Source of the DNA: Pseudomonadota bacterium
GTDB lineage: Bacteria; Myxococcota_A; UBA796; CAJQPC01
Reading direction: 5' to 3'
NCBI GenBank assembly: GCA_024228935.1
Contig: JAAESX010000091.1
Location: 1 to 64,000 of the forward strand
Length of the DNA: 64,000 bases
The notes below the pieces were generated by a model that did no database searches, was not told the origin of the DNA, and saw only the letters and a list, made by a program, of their open reading frames with translations. Below, piece by piece: positions 25,723 to 33,839 of this stretch (its first letter is position 1; each line of letters opens with the position of its first letter). A program made the translations under genes and the position numbers.

Positions 25723-27407
25723 AACAGGACACAGATGGCGGGTTTCTCTTCGGCGCAGTCCTCGCTTCGCCAGCCCCAGTAGGCGGTGTCCCACGCGGCG
25801 CACTTCTGGCTGTCGGTGTTGTTCGGCTCGCCCGAGACCCAGTACCCGCTGGCGGCCTGGCCGTCGGCGTCGACCCAGGATCCGCCGACCAGATGGGCGC
25901 CGAGCCACCACTCGTCGCCCAGGTTCCACGTGTGGAGGTAGGTCATGTAGATACCGGCCGTGTCGTTCGGCTGGGCCAGGGTGCCGCCGCGCTCCTCGCA
26001 CAGCGCCTGGCTCTCGTCCCAGGTGCGCTCGCGCTCGCAGAACAGCAGGTGCAGGCCCTCGAAGTCGTGGCGCTCGCAGTCGTCGCAGCTGGCGAGCTCG
26101 TCGATCGCCCCGTCGGCGTCGTCGTCGATGCCGTTGCAGGTCTCGACCGCGCCCGGGTGCACGCTCGCGTCTCCGTCGTTCTTGTCCTCGCACGGACCGT
26201 AGCCGTCGCCGTCGCCATCCGACTCGCCCCGCTCACAGGCGACCCAGGACCGCAGGTAGGCCTGCCGCTGGGGGATCCAGGCGCGCAGCTTCTCGAGCGA
26301 CTGTTCGTGCTCCTCGACGCCGGTCGACCGGGTCGGGTCGTCCGCGTACAGGGTCGCGACCTGGGGCTCCCACGCATCGAGGTAGGCCTCGGCTGCGTCG
26401 GGGGCCAGCATGTCGGCCATCTCCTCGATCGCGTCCACGTACGCATCCGCGTACTCGTCGGACTCGACCACGGCGCGGAACTGCTCGCCGTTGAAGTACC
26501 CGTTGCCCGTCCCCGAGATGGGGTGGGCGTCATACGCCAGGATGTCGAAGGTGAGGTCGAGGTCCCAGGGGATGAAGACGAGCCCATCCTCCGGGTGCTC
26601 GTAGATGTAGAAGTTGTGCTCGCAGCACCAGTACCCGTCGTCGCTCCCGACGGCGGCCTCGACGGCCCAGGCGCGCACCCACTGCTCGGGGTCGCCCAGC
26701 TCGGCCAGCTCGTCGACGTCCGTCTCGCGGAAGTAGCGGTTCACGACGGTCGAGTCCGACTGCGCCTCGTTCGTCTTCGCCTCCTGGCCGTACTTCCACA
26801 GGGTGCCGTCGGCCCACGAGTCGCCGAAGTTGCGCTCGACCCACTCGTGGTCGAAGTACTCGATCGACGTGAACAGGCCGTAGTACTCGCCGTTGACGGT
26901 CAGGGTGGCAGCGTTGGCGCAGGCGTGCGGCATGTCGCCGTTGTCGCGGATGAGCTGCCAGGCGAGCCGGTCACGCATCATCGTCGGCTCGTACCAGGCG
27001 GCGTCGAGCGCGATCTTGCGGACGCCGTGGAAGCGCGCGTCCGGGTCGTCCTCGTTGAAGCTGATGACGAACTGCTTCTTGCCCCCGAACCAGCTGAAGT
27101 TGGGGTTCCCCTTGAGCCGGATCTGGGCGGACACGGTCTCCTCGCCCCAGGTGAACTCGGCCTCGCGGTACGTCTTCCGGCCGCCGGCGAAGTCCTGGGC
27201 GATCTGGTTCCAGACCTCGTCGGTGACCTGGACGTGGAAGTCCATGACCTCGTCCTGGTCGTAGAGCCCCGGGCACGGCGAGCTGCCCTTGGCCCCCGGG
27301 ATCTGCTCGGGAGGTGCGGTGTCGACGAGCGGGAGCTCCTCGTCGGGTGGCGTCGTGACGGTGCCGAGCGTCGGTGCCGACTGGCACCCCAGGATCCAGA
27401 CGAGCAT
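25719..27407 (-). CDS. CotH-kinase lipoprotein with MopE repeat and C-type lectin domain
   Basis: 562-aa lipoprotein (lipobox WILGC, Cys8). Residues about 50-390 match the CotH atypical-kinase family: MDFHVQVTDEVWNQIAQ at the start, LKGNPNFSWFGGKKQF, a mid-region LTVNGEYYGLFTSIEYFD and the metal-binding IPWDLDLTFD near residue 283. Residues about 392-437 are a MopE-type metal-binding repeat (Asp-rich, CNGIDDDADGAIDE). Residues about 441-562 resemble a C-type lectin fold, with WWLGAH, SGEPNN and paired Cys to the end. CotH proteins phosphorylate secreted proteins in Bacillus; here the enzyme would act at the cell surface, perhaps on a glycan-linked target. The stop overlaps the next gene (GTGA). 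Confidence 0.82.
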   Translation of the reverse strand: MLVWILGCQSAPTLGTVTTPPDEELPLVDTAPPEQIPGAKGSSPCPGLYDQDEVMDFHVQVTDEVWNQIAQDFAGGRKTYREAEFTWGEETVSAQIRLKGNPNFSWFGGKKQFVISFNEDDPDARFHGVRKIALDAAWYEPTMMRDRLAWQLIRDNGDMPHACANAATLTVNGEYYGLFTSIEYFDHEWVERNFGDSWADGTLWKYGQEAKTNEAQSDSTVVNRYFRETDVDELAELGDPEQWVRAWAVEAAVGSDDGYWCCEHNFYIYEHPEDGLVFIPWDLDLTFDILAYDAHPISGTGNGYFNGEQFRAVVESDEYADAYVDAIEEMADMLAPDAAEAYLDAWEPQVATLYADDPTRSTGVEEHEQSLEKLRAWIPQRQAYLRSWVACERGESDGDGDGYGPCEDKNDGDASVHPGAVETCNGIDDDADGAIDELASCDDCERHDFEGLHLLFCERERTWDESQALCEERGGTLAQPNDTAGIYMTYLHTWNLGDEWWLGAHLVGGSWVDADGQAASGYWVSGEPNNTDSQKCAAWDTAYWGWRSEDCAEEKPAICVLL

Positions 27408-27427
27408 GGCCCCCAGTGTAGCCGGGC

Positions 27428-28324
27428 CTACCACGGAGCCTCGCTCCAGCCGAGCCAGTGCGAGGCATCCACGCACACGGGCTGGTCGCCCAGAAGCCCG
27501 CAGCCATCGCAGACGTCGTCGAACACCACGAATGCCCACCGGCCATCGAGGCCGCGGACCGCGATCTCGCCCCGCGGCTCGAGCGGACAGGACGAGTCGA
27601 CGACGAGCCCCGTCGTGAACGCCGTGCCCCCGGTTCGTTCCAGGACATCCACGGCCCCCAGCGCCTCGACCCGCCGGAACAGCCCATCGTCCTCGGCCAC
27701 GACGGTCCAGTCCAGGCTGCCGGTCGGACCGAGCCACCCGATCGCCGGCTCGCCGTCGAAGCTCCAAGCGCCCGCGACCACGTTGATGTGGACCGTGCGT
27801 TCGGGACAGTCGGCGCGCAGCTCGGAGAAGGCACCGGCCATGCCCAGTCGCACGCCGGTAGGGGCCTGGACGATGCCCTGCCCGGTGAGGTTGTCCCCGG
27901 TCAGCACGCAGTCGGCGTCGATCTCCGAAGCGCTGCCCGGCAGGTCGAGCGGGACCATCTGCAGATCGTCGCTCTGGACCTGCGAGCCGTAGAAGTGGTG
28001 TGTCTGGCCGTAGAACACACCACTCTCGGGGTTGTCGCAGCGGTCCCGGAGCCCGTTCCAGGCCACGGTCGTGAGGCCGTCCACGGTGGCTTCGTTCCAC
28101 TCGACGCAGGACTCCGAGCGCGCGGCGACCGTCGCGTCGTAGCCTGGAAACAGGGTGCGGGCCGGGAAGGCGTACACCGAGTCGATCAGCTCGGTGACGA
28201 GCTGCTCAGCGGTCTCGGGATCCAGCCCCGTCTCGCCGTCAGCGTGCTCGTACGACCAGGCCGACGGCAAGGCGGACGGCTCGACCGGGCCTCGGCAGGC
28301 CAGCAGGCTCATCCACGCGAACAT
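27428..28324 (-). CDS. Lipoprotein, paralogue of 31532-32476
   Basis: 298-aa lipoprotein with lipobox SLLAC (Cys10). It has several Cys (ESCVEW, DRCDN, DADCVL, CDGCG, VCVD) and ends HWLGWSEAPW. The 314-aa protein at 31532-32476 ends LLGWEGAVPW after a CDGCGD motif, and a C-terminal fragment of a third copy lies at about 25240-25690. It is therefore a small local family with no known domain that I recognise; beta-rich and likely surface-exposed. First gene of the decayed cassette; CotH follows 20 bp downstream. Confidence 0.7.
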   Translation of the reverse strand: MFAWMSLLACRGPVEPSALPSAWSYEHADGETGLDPETAEQLVTELIDSVYAFPARTLFPGYDATVAARSESCVEWNEATVDGLTTVAWNGLRDRCDNPESGVFYGQTHHFYGSQVQSDDLQMVPLDLPGSASEIDADCVLTGDNLTGQGIVQAPTGVRLGMAGAFSELRADCPERTVHINVVAGAWSFDGEPAIGWLGPTGSLDWTVVAEDDGLFRRVEALGAVDVLERTGGTAFTTGLVVDSSCPLEPRGEIAVRGLDGRWAFVVFDDVCDGCGLLGDQPVCVDASHWLGWSEAPW

Positions 28325-28342
28325 GCGCGCATGTCTACTGGC

Positions 28343-28675
28343 TCAGGTGCCCTCGTCGGCGCAGGTCAGCCAGATGTCGAGGCGCTCGCGGTCCTCTTCT
28401 GTGACCCCGCCCTGTGGCGGCATGTCCGCCTCGACCACCGACCGGGCGAGCACCCGATCCGCGTGCTCCCAGACGTCCTCCTTAGTGTCGAACACGACCT
28501 CTTCGGGCGCACCGAGCCGGTTATCCGAGGTGCTGGCGTGGCACGTCTGGCAGTTCTGTACGACGAAGCCGGAGCCGAAGTTGTCCCAGGTGGTGACGGG
28601 CGCTTCGGCGCAGATCGGGTCCTCGACCAGGCCGCTGTCCGCGACGTCGCCGGCACAGGCGAGCAGGAGCCACAT
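28343..28675 (-). CDS. Small cytochrome c-like lipoprotein
   Basis: 110-aa protein with a minimal lipoprotein signal (WLLLAC, Cys7). It has one heme-binding CxxCH (NCQTCH, residues 41-46) and the probable axial Met in DMPPQGG (Met85), the hallmark of class I cytochromes c. It ends in an Asp/Cys-containing tail (LTCADEGT). The ATG at 28675 overlaps the DUF1501 stop, with a GTG immediately upstream as an alternative start. Likely a periplasmic electron carrier or redox sensor serving the cassette; partner enzyme unknown. Confidence 0.78.
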   Translation of the reverse strand: MWLLLACAGDVADSGLVEDPICAEAPVTTWDNFGSGFVVQNCQTCHASTSDNRLGAPEEVVFDTKEDVWEHADRVLARSVVEADMPPQGGVTEEDRERLDIWLTCADEGT

Positions 28676-29949
28676 CACGCCAGCACCGAGTCGATGGGGG
28701 CGATGCCGTTCAGGTACTCGTCGGGATCCACATCGGCCATGGCCAGCAGCGTCGCGCCGAGCGTCTCGGCGGACAGGATCTCGCCGGAGTCGGCGATGTC
28801 CCCCGTCGTCGTGTCGACCGGCAGGCCGTAGTAGCTGTCGTCGAAGCCCCCGATGACCCGGTCGCCGTTGAACCCCGCGCCGACGAGCATCGCGCTCGTG
28901 TACGGCCAGTGGTCCTTGCCGTTGAACGCGTTGAGCTGCGGCGTCCGACCCATCTCCGAGAGCACGACGATGCACGTCTCATCCAGCAGGCTGTCCTCGA
29001 CCGCACCCGGGGTGCGCTCCAGCAGCTGGACCAGGCCCGAGAGCCCCGAGAACAGCGTCTCCCACATGGGGCTCTGCTGGTCGTCGTTGTCCCCGTGCGT
29101 GTCCCAGCCGGTCGCGCCGCCGCCGCTGTACTGCAGCGTGATGCAGCGGGCGATGCGCATACGCAGGGCCTCGACCGCCAGCTCGGAGGCGCTCGTCAGC
29201 GAACCGTCTCCACCGAAGTCGACCAGGTACTGCATGTCCTTGAGCCGGCCGGCCTGGTCGAGCGTGTGCGAGAAGTCCGCCGTCAGCTGGGCGCCGAGCG
29301 CTGAGGCGGCGTAGTCGGCTCGGGCCGCGGCGCGGCGCTCCAGGTACCGGTCCATGACGCCCTCGTACGGGCGCGAGGGTCCGGTCACCGCCATGTCCGA
29401 GGCGGCGAGCGCCTCGCCCGAAAGGAGCTCGTCGAGCTGCCCCGACTGCCCCGTCCTGGCCACGGCCACACCCAGGTCTCCCGGGTAGCTCGGCCCCCCC
29501 AGCACCAGGTGCGGAAGAATGAACTGGTCGCGTCGGTCCGAGGCCAGCACCGCAGGCCAGTCCGGGCTCGTGCCCGAGCTGTTGCCCGTCATGGCGATCA
29601 TCGTGCAGATGTCGTGCGCGATCGAGCGGACCAGCATCCCGTTGAGGACCAGCGACCGATCGCCGTAGCTCTCGAAGAAGCTGCGGACCGACGGTCGGGC
29701 CGCGTGGTCCACGAAGTCGATGTTGCCGACCGAGCCGAGCTCGCTGCCCGACTCCATGTCGACGTTCCTGTTGTCGAACTCCGTCGCGAACACCCGCGTG
29801 GGGTCGTACCCACCCGAGTTGAAGACGAAGATGTAGTTCAGGTCGCCGGGCTCGGCCGCCCGAGCGACCCGCGGTACGAGCGGGAGCGTCAGTGCGCCCG
29901 CGGTCAGGGCCGAGCCCTGCAGGAAGGTGCGTCGCTTCATGGTGCCCAT
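28675..29949 (-). CDS. DUF1501 family protein, Tat-exported
   Basis: 424-aa protein with a twin-arginine signal (KRRTFLQGSALTAG). DUF1501 belongs to the alkaline phosphatase/sulfatase-like superfamily and is frequent in Planctomycetes and Myxococcota beside cytochrome-like DUF1592/1588/1800 proteins; its reaction is unknown. Motifs seen are FVFNSGGYDPTRVF near the start, GWDTHGDN, and VVLSEMGRTPQLN with DHWPYTSAMLVG toward the C-terminus. These provide the His/Asp/Glu residues expected for a metal site. The start is taken at 29949 (TGATG overlap with the upstream gene); the ATG at 29940 is also possible. Confidence 0.85.
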   Translation of the reverse strand: MGTMKRRTFLQGSALTAGALTLPLVPRVARAAEPGDLNYIFVFNSGGYDPTRVFATEFDNRNVDMESGSELGSVGNIDFVDHAARPSVRSFFESYGDRSLVLNGMLVRSIAHDICTMIAMTGNSSGTSPDWPAVLASDRRDQFILPHLVLGGPSYPGDLGVAVARTGQSGQLDELLSGEALAASDMAVTGPSRPYEGVMDRYLERRAAARADYAASALGAQLTADFSHTLDQAGRLKDMQYLVDFGGDGSLTSASELAVEALRMRIARCITLQYSGGGATGWDTHGDNDDQQSPMWETLFSGLSGLVQLLERTPGAVEDSLLDETCIVVLSEMGRTPQLNAFNGKDHWPYTSAMLVGAGFNGDRVIGGFDDSYYGLPVDTTTGDIADSGEILSAETLGATLLAMADVDPDEYLNGIAPIDSVLA

Positions 29950-31535
29950 CAGTAGAAGAGGAAGTCGGGGTCGCGCAGCAGGACGGACACGACGCCCGCC
30001 CACGCATCCACGGTGGAGCCTTCGATGGCGTAGAGATCGGCCCACAGCTCGAGGTTGGCCTCGACCTCGGGCCCGTCGGCGTCGACCCGGTTGCCGAACA
30101 CCGCCCAGTGCAGCGCCTGGACCTGTCGGACCATCGCGTCCCGGTCGGTGTCGGGCGTCTCGCTGAAGTCGATCTCGGTGAACAGCTTGTCGCCGCCCTG
30201 CGCATCGCTCTCGGCGACATACCAGGCCGCAGCCTGCGACAGCCGCTCCTGGACCAGCAGGAGCGTCGTGTTCGGCGACGTCGCGGTCGACGTGACGTTC
30301 GTGCCGTCGGCGCCTCCCGCGAGCGTCCGGTAGCCGTACCGATCCGAGCGCATCAGGTCGTACCCGCCATAGGTCCACGAGAAGCCCGTGAGCCCCTCGA
30401 CCTGTGTCGCGAGCAGGTCGGCGGTGGCCATCTTCTTGGGCACGAAGCCGTCGAGATCGGTGGTGCCGGCCTGGTACTTCTCGTCCTGGACCACCGAGCG
30501 CATGAGCGCGCGCATCGTGAGCTCGCCCTCGAGGAAGGCCTCGCGGTGCCCGGTCAGCGCATCGGCATCCGCCAGGTCCGACTCCCGCCGCAGGAGCCCC
30601 TCGTACACCGTCTCGACCGTGCACTCGACAAAGCGGTTGTCACCGGCGATCGACTCGCCCAGGTCCTCGAGCGTGAAGCCCGGGGTGCCGTAGTAGGCCG
30701 GCTCGACGCCCAGGTAGTCCTTGTACAGGAGCTCCCGTTCCGGGTGGTAGTTCGTGATCTCGAGCGGGTTCTGGTCGTTGTAGTGGAAGAACCCGAACAG
30801 GTAGGCCGCAAGCGGGTCCAAGCTGTCATGGCAGTTCACGCAGCTCGGGTCGTTCCGCAGCGCGTCGCTGACCGCCTCGTCGTCGAGCAGGTTCACGTTG
30901 CGGTCGAAGTCGATCGGCCGGACCAGGTAGTCGTTGCACAGGAAGATGCGGCTGATGTGGTTCGCGCGCTTCCGGTTCGCGTTGCTCGGCGTCGAGGTGT
31001 ACCGCCACCACAGCGAGTTCGTGGACAGCACGCCTGCCATCGGGCGACCGTCCGTGTAGCTGGATCGCACCCAGCCGCTCGACCCGTCGGGATACTCGAC
31101 CGGCCACATCTGCGAGGTGACCTCGTTCGCCATCGTCCAGTCGGCGGTGACGACCTCGGTCCAGGGCAGGTCCTCCTCGGCCACGGTGCTGAGGATGCGA
31201 AGCGACTCATCGCCCAGCGCCTGCTCGAACGCCGCCTGGTCAGGCAGGTTGTAGCTCTCCGCCGTGACGTTGAACGTCTCCGAGCGGGTCAGCAGGATCT
31301 CCGAGTAGATGTCCCGCACGCGACCGCCGAAGCGCTCGTCGACCAGGTAGTCCTCGACCAGGTCCTCGAGCGCGTCGGGGTCCGCCTCGACGCGGTCGAA
31401 CTCGTCGGCCGAGGGACGGACGCCGCGTAGATCCAGCGACGTGCGGATGAGCAGGTGCGACGCCTTCATCGTCGGCACCACCTCGGCCTCGGGCTCGAGG
31501 TCGATCTGCCCCGAGCAAGCGAGCAGCCAGATCAC
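29949..31535 (-). CDS. CxxCH lipoprotein with DUF1588/1592-like architecture
   Basis: 528-aa lipoprotein (lipobox WLLACSG). A heme-type CVNCH motif lies at residues 232-236 within SCVNCHDSLDPLAAYLFGF, the signature of DUF1588-type proteins that accompany DUF1501. Preceding sequence (MAGVLSTNSLWWRY and HISRIFLCNDYL) also matches that family, and the N-terminal part has RPSADEFDRVEADPDALEDL. The C-terminus ends in DPDFLFY. The GTG start lies in a GTGA overlap with the 314-aa lipoprotein gene and the stop in a TGATG overlap with DUF1501, so all three are translated as a unit. Probable periplasmic c-type cytochrome partner of DUF1501; exact DUF membership should be checked. Confidence 0.75.
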   Translation of the reverse strand: MIWLLACSGQIDLEPEAEVVPTMKASHLLIRTSLDLRGVRPSADEFDRVEADPDALEDLVEDYLVDERFGGRVRDIYSEILLTRSETFNVTAESYNLPDQAAFEQALGDESLRILSTVAEEDLPWTEVVTADWTMANEVTSQMWPVEYPDGSSGWVRSSYTDGRPMAGVLSTNSLWWRYTSTPSNANRKRANHISRIFLCNDYLVRPIDFDRNVNLLDDEAVSDALRNDPSCVNCHDSLDPLAAYLFGFFHYNDQNPLEITNYHPERELLYKDYLGVEPAYYGTPGFTLEDLGESIAGDNRFVECTVETVYEGLLRRESDLADADALTGHREAFLEGELTMRALMRSVVQDEKYQAGTTDLDGFVPKKMATADLLATQVEGLTGFSWTYGGYDLMRSDRYGYRTLAGGADGTNVTSTATSPNTTLLLVQERLSQAAAWYVAESDAQGGDKLFTEIDFSETPDTDRDAMVRQVQALHWAVFGNRVDADGPEVEANLELWADLYAIEGSTVDAWAGVVSVLLRDPDFLFY

Positions 31536-32476
31536 CACGGGACCGCCCCTTCCCAGCCGAGCAGCCCGGTGGCGTCGGGCAGGCAGGCCTCGCCGACGAA
31601 CTCGCCACGGAACCAGATGTCGCCGCAGCCGTCGCAGTCCTCGGCGTCGACCGGGTCTCCCGAGAACGCCTCCACCCCGTGGAAGGTCACGTCGTACCAG
31701 AGGCCGTCGTTGTCCCGGACCGAGACCGTCCCGGAGAGCTCCTCGGCGCACGCGTTTCCGAGCGCCGCGTCGCTTGCGCTCACGTCGAGCACGACCGTGT
31801 CAGCCGTCCCACCGAGCCCGGTGATGCCGCCCTGGACGATGAGGACGTTGCCGAGGTAGGTCGGGTAGACCTCGTTCTCGGGCACGTTGTAGGTCAGCAC
31901 CGTCAGGTCCGGGACCAGATCCGTCTCGAGCCAGGTCCCGGATGCCTCCGGGCCGTCGTAGGCGAACGCGCCGTTCATCACCATCTGGCCGATGGTGTGG
32001 GGGACGTTGTCCTCTTCGACGTACAGCGCCTCGAGCTTGCCGAGGCTGCCGCCACCCTCCCAGGTGGACCCGTCGGGGTTGTACAGCTCGGCGATCGCGT
32101 AGACCTGCTGCCCGTTGTAGCTGTAGCCGTCGACCAGGTAGTCCTCGTAGACGTACCCGAAGCCGTACCCGGAGAAGTACGCCCCATCCTCGGTCGTGCA
32201 GTAGTCGTACCAATAGGTGTTGCCTTCGCTCTCGTAGTAGTCGGGGCAGCCCTCTTCTTCGCTCTCCAGGACGGCGTCGTACCCGTCGAGCAGCGGCTGG
32301 ACGTCGATGGCGAGCGCCACGGCCAGGGCCTCTTCGACGGCCAGACCCACGTCCTCGGCGGACAGCGTCGGCACCGGCGGCTCGGACTCTTCGTAGATGT
32401 ACTCGCTGGGGACGAGCTCCTCGACGGGAACGACCTCGTCGGGGGGGGTGGCAGTGCAGGCGAGAAGGAGGAACAT
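31532..32476 (-). CDS. Lipoprotein, first gene of the DUF1501 cassette
   Basis: 314-aa lipoprotein with lipobox LLLAC (Cys7), an acidic Pro/Glu-rich stretch after it, then a Tyr/Gly-rich region (YFSGYGFGYVYEDYLVDGY) and a Cys-containing C-terminus (EDCDGCGDIWFRGEF, LLGWEGAVPW) shared with the 298-aa lipoprotein. No known domain recognised; likely extracellular and beta-rich. It begins the intact cassette, after a probable terminator, with GAGG six bases before the ATG, and is coupled to the next gene. Confidence 0.7.
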   Translation of the reverse strand: MFLLLACTATPPDEVVPVEELVPSEYIYEESEPPVPTLSAEDVGLAVEEALAVALAIDVQPLLDGYDAVLESEEEGCPDYYESEGNTYWYDYCTTEDGAYFSGYGFGYVYEDYLVDGYSYNGQQVYAIAELYNPDGSTWEGGGSLGKLEALYVEEDNVPHTIGQMVMNGAFAYDGPEASGTWLETDLVPDLTVLTYNVPENEVYPTYLGNVLIVQGGITGLGGTADTVVLDVSASDAALGNACAEELSGTVSVRDNDGLWYDVTFHGVEAFSGDPVDAEDCDGCGDIWFRGEFVGEACLPDATGLLGWEGAVPW

Positions 32477-32536
32477 CCTGGACCTCGGACAGAGATGGGG
32501 TGCGCGCAGCTTGGACCCACAAGAGGGGCTCAGTCG

Positions 32537-32553
32537 AAAAAGAGCTCAGCTCT
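32537..32553 (-). terminator. Short intrinsic terminator candidate
   Basis: On the minus strand AGAGC and GCTCT (32549-32553 and 32541-32545) flank a three-base loop that is the stop codon of the 248-aa gene, followed by five T. The stem is only 5 bp, so it would be weak, but it sits just where the disordered-protein operon ends and the DUF1501 cassette begins. Confidence 0.35.
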
Positions 32554-33292
32554 CGTCGCTTTCCGGCTTCTTGTTCTTCGGAATCCGCATCCGGGGCTCG
32601 CTGCTGAACCCGAAGAGATCGTCGAGCCCACCGGAGTTTCCGCCCGGAACGCGTCGTGGCGGGGCCGTGTCGCGAGGGGGCGGCGGCTCGTCCTTCTTCT
32701 TCGGGAGATCCCGCGGCACGGGTCGGGACTTGGGACCGGTCGCGTTGGTCCGACGCATGCGGAAGCGACCGCGCCTGGCCTGTTCGGTGGAGGCCTCTTC
32801 AGAGCGCGCCTGGGCGAGCTCCTCGCGCTCCTTCTTGGCGCGAGCCTGGGCCTCGAGGCGGCGCTGGATGGCGGGGTCGACGCCCGGGGGCAGATCCGCC
32901 GCCTTCGGAGCCTTCTTCGCGGGTGTCGGCTTCGGCGCGGCCTTCGGCACGTTCGGGGCGGGCGGGGGCTTCGGCACCGCCTTGGGGGCCCGCGGCGCGT
33001 GCTGCTGCTGGGCCGTCTTCTTCTTGTTGGGATCACGGATCTTCGCGTGCGGGGCGGGTCGACGCCGGTCCGAGAGCTTCAGCGCGACCTGGCCGAGCCC
33101 GGGGGGGGCCGCCTTCTTCGCCTTGGGGTCCCAGGGGTCCGGCAGCCCGAGGCGCTCGAACAGGTGCTTTCGACGCGCGTGTCCCGGCGCCGAGTCCCGA
33201 CGCGCACCAAGCCTCTGAGTGAGCCGATCCCCCGGCGTTCGCCGGCGAGTCAGCTCCTCGAGGACATCCTTGGCCTTCGCGTCATCCGCCAC
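32546..33292 (-). CDS. Basic, low-complexity Lys/Pro/Ala/Arg-rich protein
   Basis: 248-aa protein without a recognisable fold: strongly basic, with Lys/Pro/Ala blocks (KKAPKAADLPPGVDP, NKKKTAQQQHAPRAP) and a predicted helix of charged residues (RRLEAQARAKKEREELAQ). There is no signal peptide. The composition suggests a disordered cytoplasmic protein that binds nucleic acid or an acidic partner. The last residues (GGLDDLFGFSSEPRMRIP) are a possible linear motif. It overlaps the START-like gene by 11 bp at its 5' end and stops inside a possible terminator hairpin. Confidence 0.6.
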   Translation of the reverse strand: MADDAKAKDVLEELTRRRTPGDRLTQRLGARRDSAPGHARRKHLFERLGLPDPWDPKAKKAAPPGLGQVALKLSDRRRPAPHAKIRDPNKKKTAQQQHAPRAPKAVPKPPPAPNVPKAAPKPTPAKKAPKAADLPPGVDPAIQRRLEAQARAKKEREELAQARSEEASTEQARRGRFRMRRTNATGPKSRPVPRDLPKKKDEPPPPRDTAPPRRVPGGNSGGLDDLFGFSSEPRMRIPKNKKPESDES

Positions 33293-33839
33293 CCTGGGAA
33301 CCTACCGCGCGCTCGCCGACGAGTCGCACCATCGTGGGCAAGCCGGCGTCCGCGGCCTTGCGGTGGACCGACGACGGCAGCCACCACGCGGTCTCGGCTT
33401 CGGCCCGGTAGATGAGCAGCGTGCGGCCGTCGAGGTCCTGCACCCGCCAGCTGCCGGAGCTCTTGCGCATGGGCGAGACACCGACCGGTTGCAGCTCCCA
33501 GCTGAGCGTGTCCCCGTCGTGCACGGCGGTCCCGGCGTACCGGGTCACGATGCCGCGCGTCGTCAGCTCGATGTCGTAGCCGTAGCGGCCATCCCCGCTG
33601 TCACTACGCAGCGTGGACGCGGTGACATAGGGCAGGAACTCGACGTAGGCGTCGAACCCGATGATCACCTGCCAGACTTCGTCGGCGGCGGCCTCGACCA
33701 CCATCATCGACAGTCCGTTGGAGCCACCCCGCGCCGTATCGACGCGGACCACGACCTGACCGGCTTCGAGCCGAGCGCGCTCGGCCGGGGTGGGCGTCAC
33801 CGTCGCGCGAGCCCCGAGAACGAGCGCCAGCCAGGTCAT
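33282..33839 (-). CDS. START/polyketide cyclase-like (SRPBCC) exported protein
   Basis: 185-aa protein with a short hydrophobic N-terminus (MTWLALVLGARAT). The body resembles the coenzyme Q-binding/START branch of the SRPBCC fold: VEAAADEVWQVIIGFDAYVEFLPY, then GRYGYDIELTTRG, TLSWELQPVG and a terminal helix (KAADAGLPTMVRLVGERA). These bind lipids or hydrophobic ligands in a deep cavity. It overlaps the start of the next gene (32546-33292) and starts 4 nt inside the M16 peptidase end (ATGA), so it is part of a three-gene operon. Confidence 0.7.
   Translation of the reverse strand: MTWLALVLGARATVTPTPAERARLEAGQVVVRVDTARGGSNGLSMMVVEAAADEVWQVIIGFDAYVEFLPYVTASTLRSDSGDGRYGYDIELTTRGIVTRYAGTAVHDGDTLSWELQPVGVSPMRKSSGSWRVQDLDGRTLLIYRAEAETAWWLPSSVHRKAADAGLPTMVRLVGERAVGSQGGG

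Noticed and set aside
24705..27992. 1095-codon plus-strand open frame
   Set aside because: Antisense to the CotH and lipoprotein genes; no recognisable motifs.
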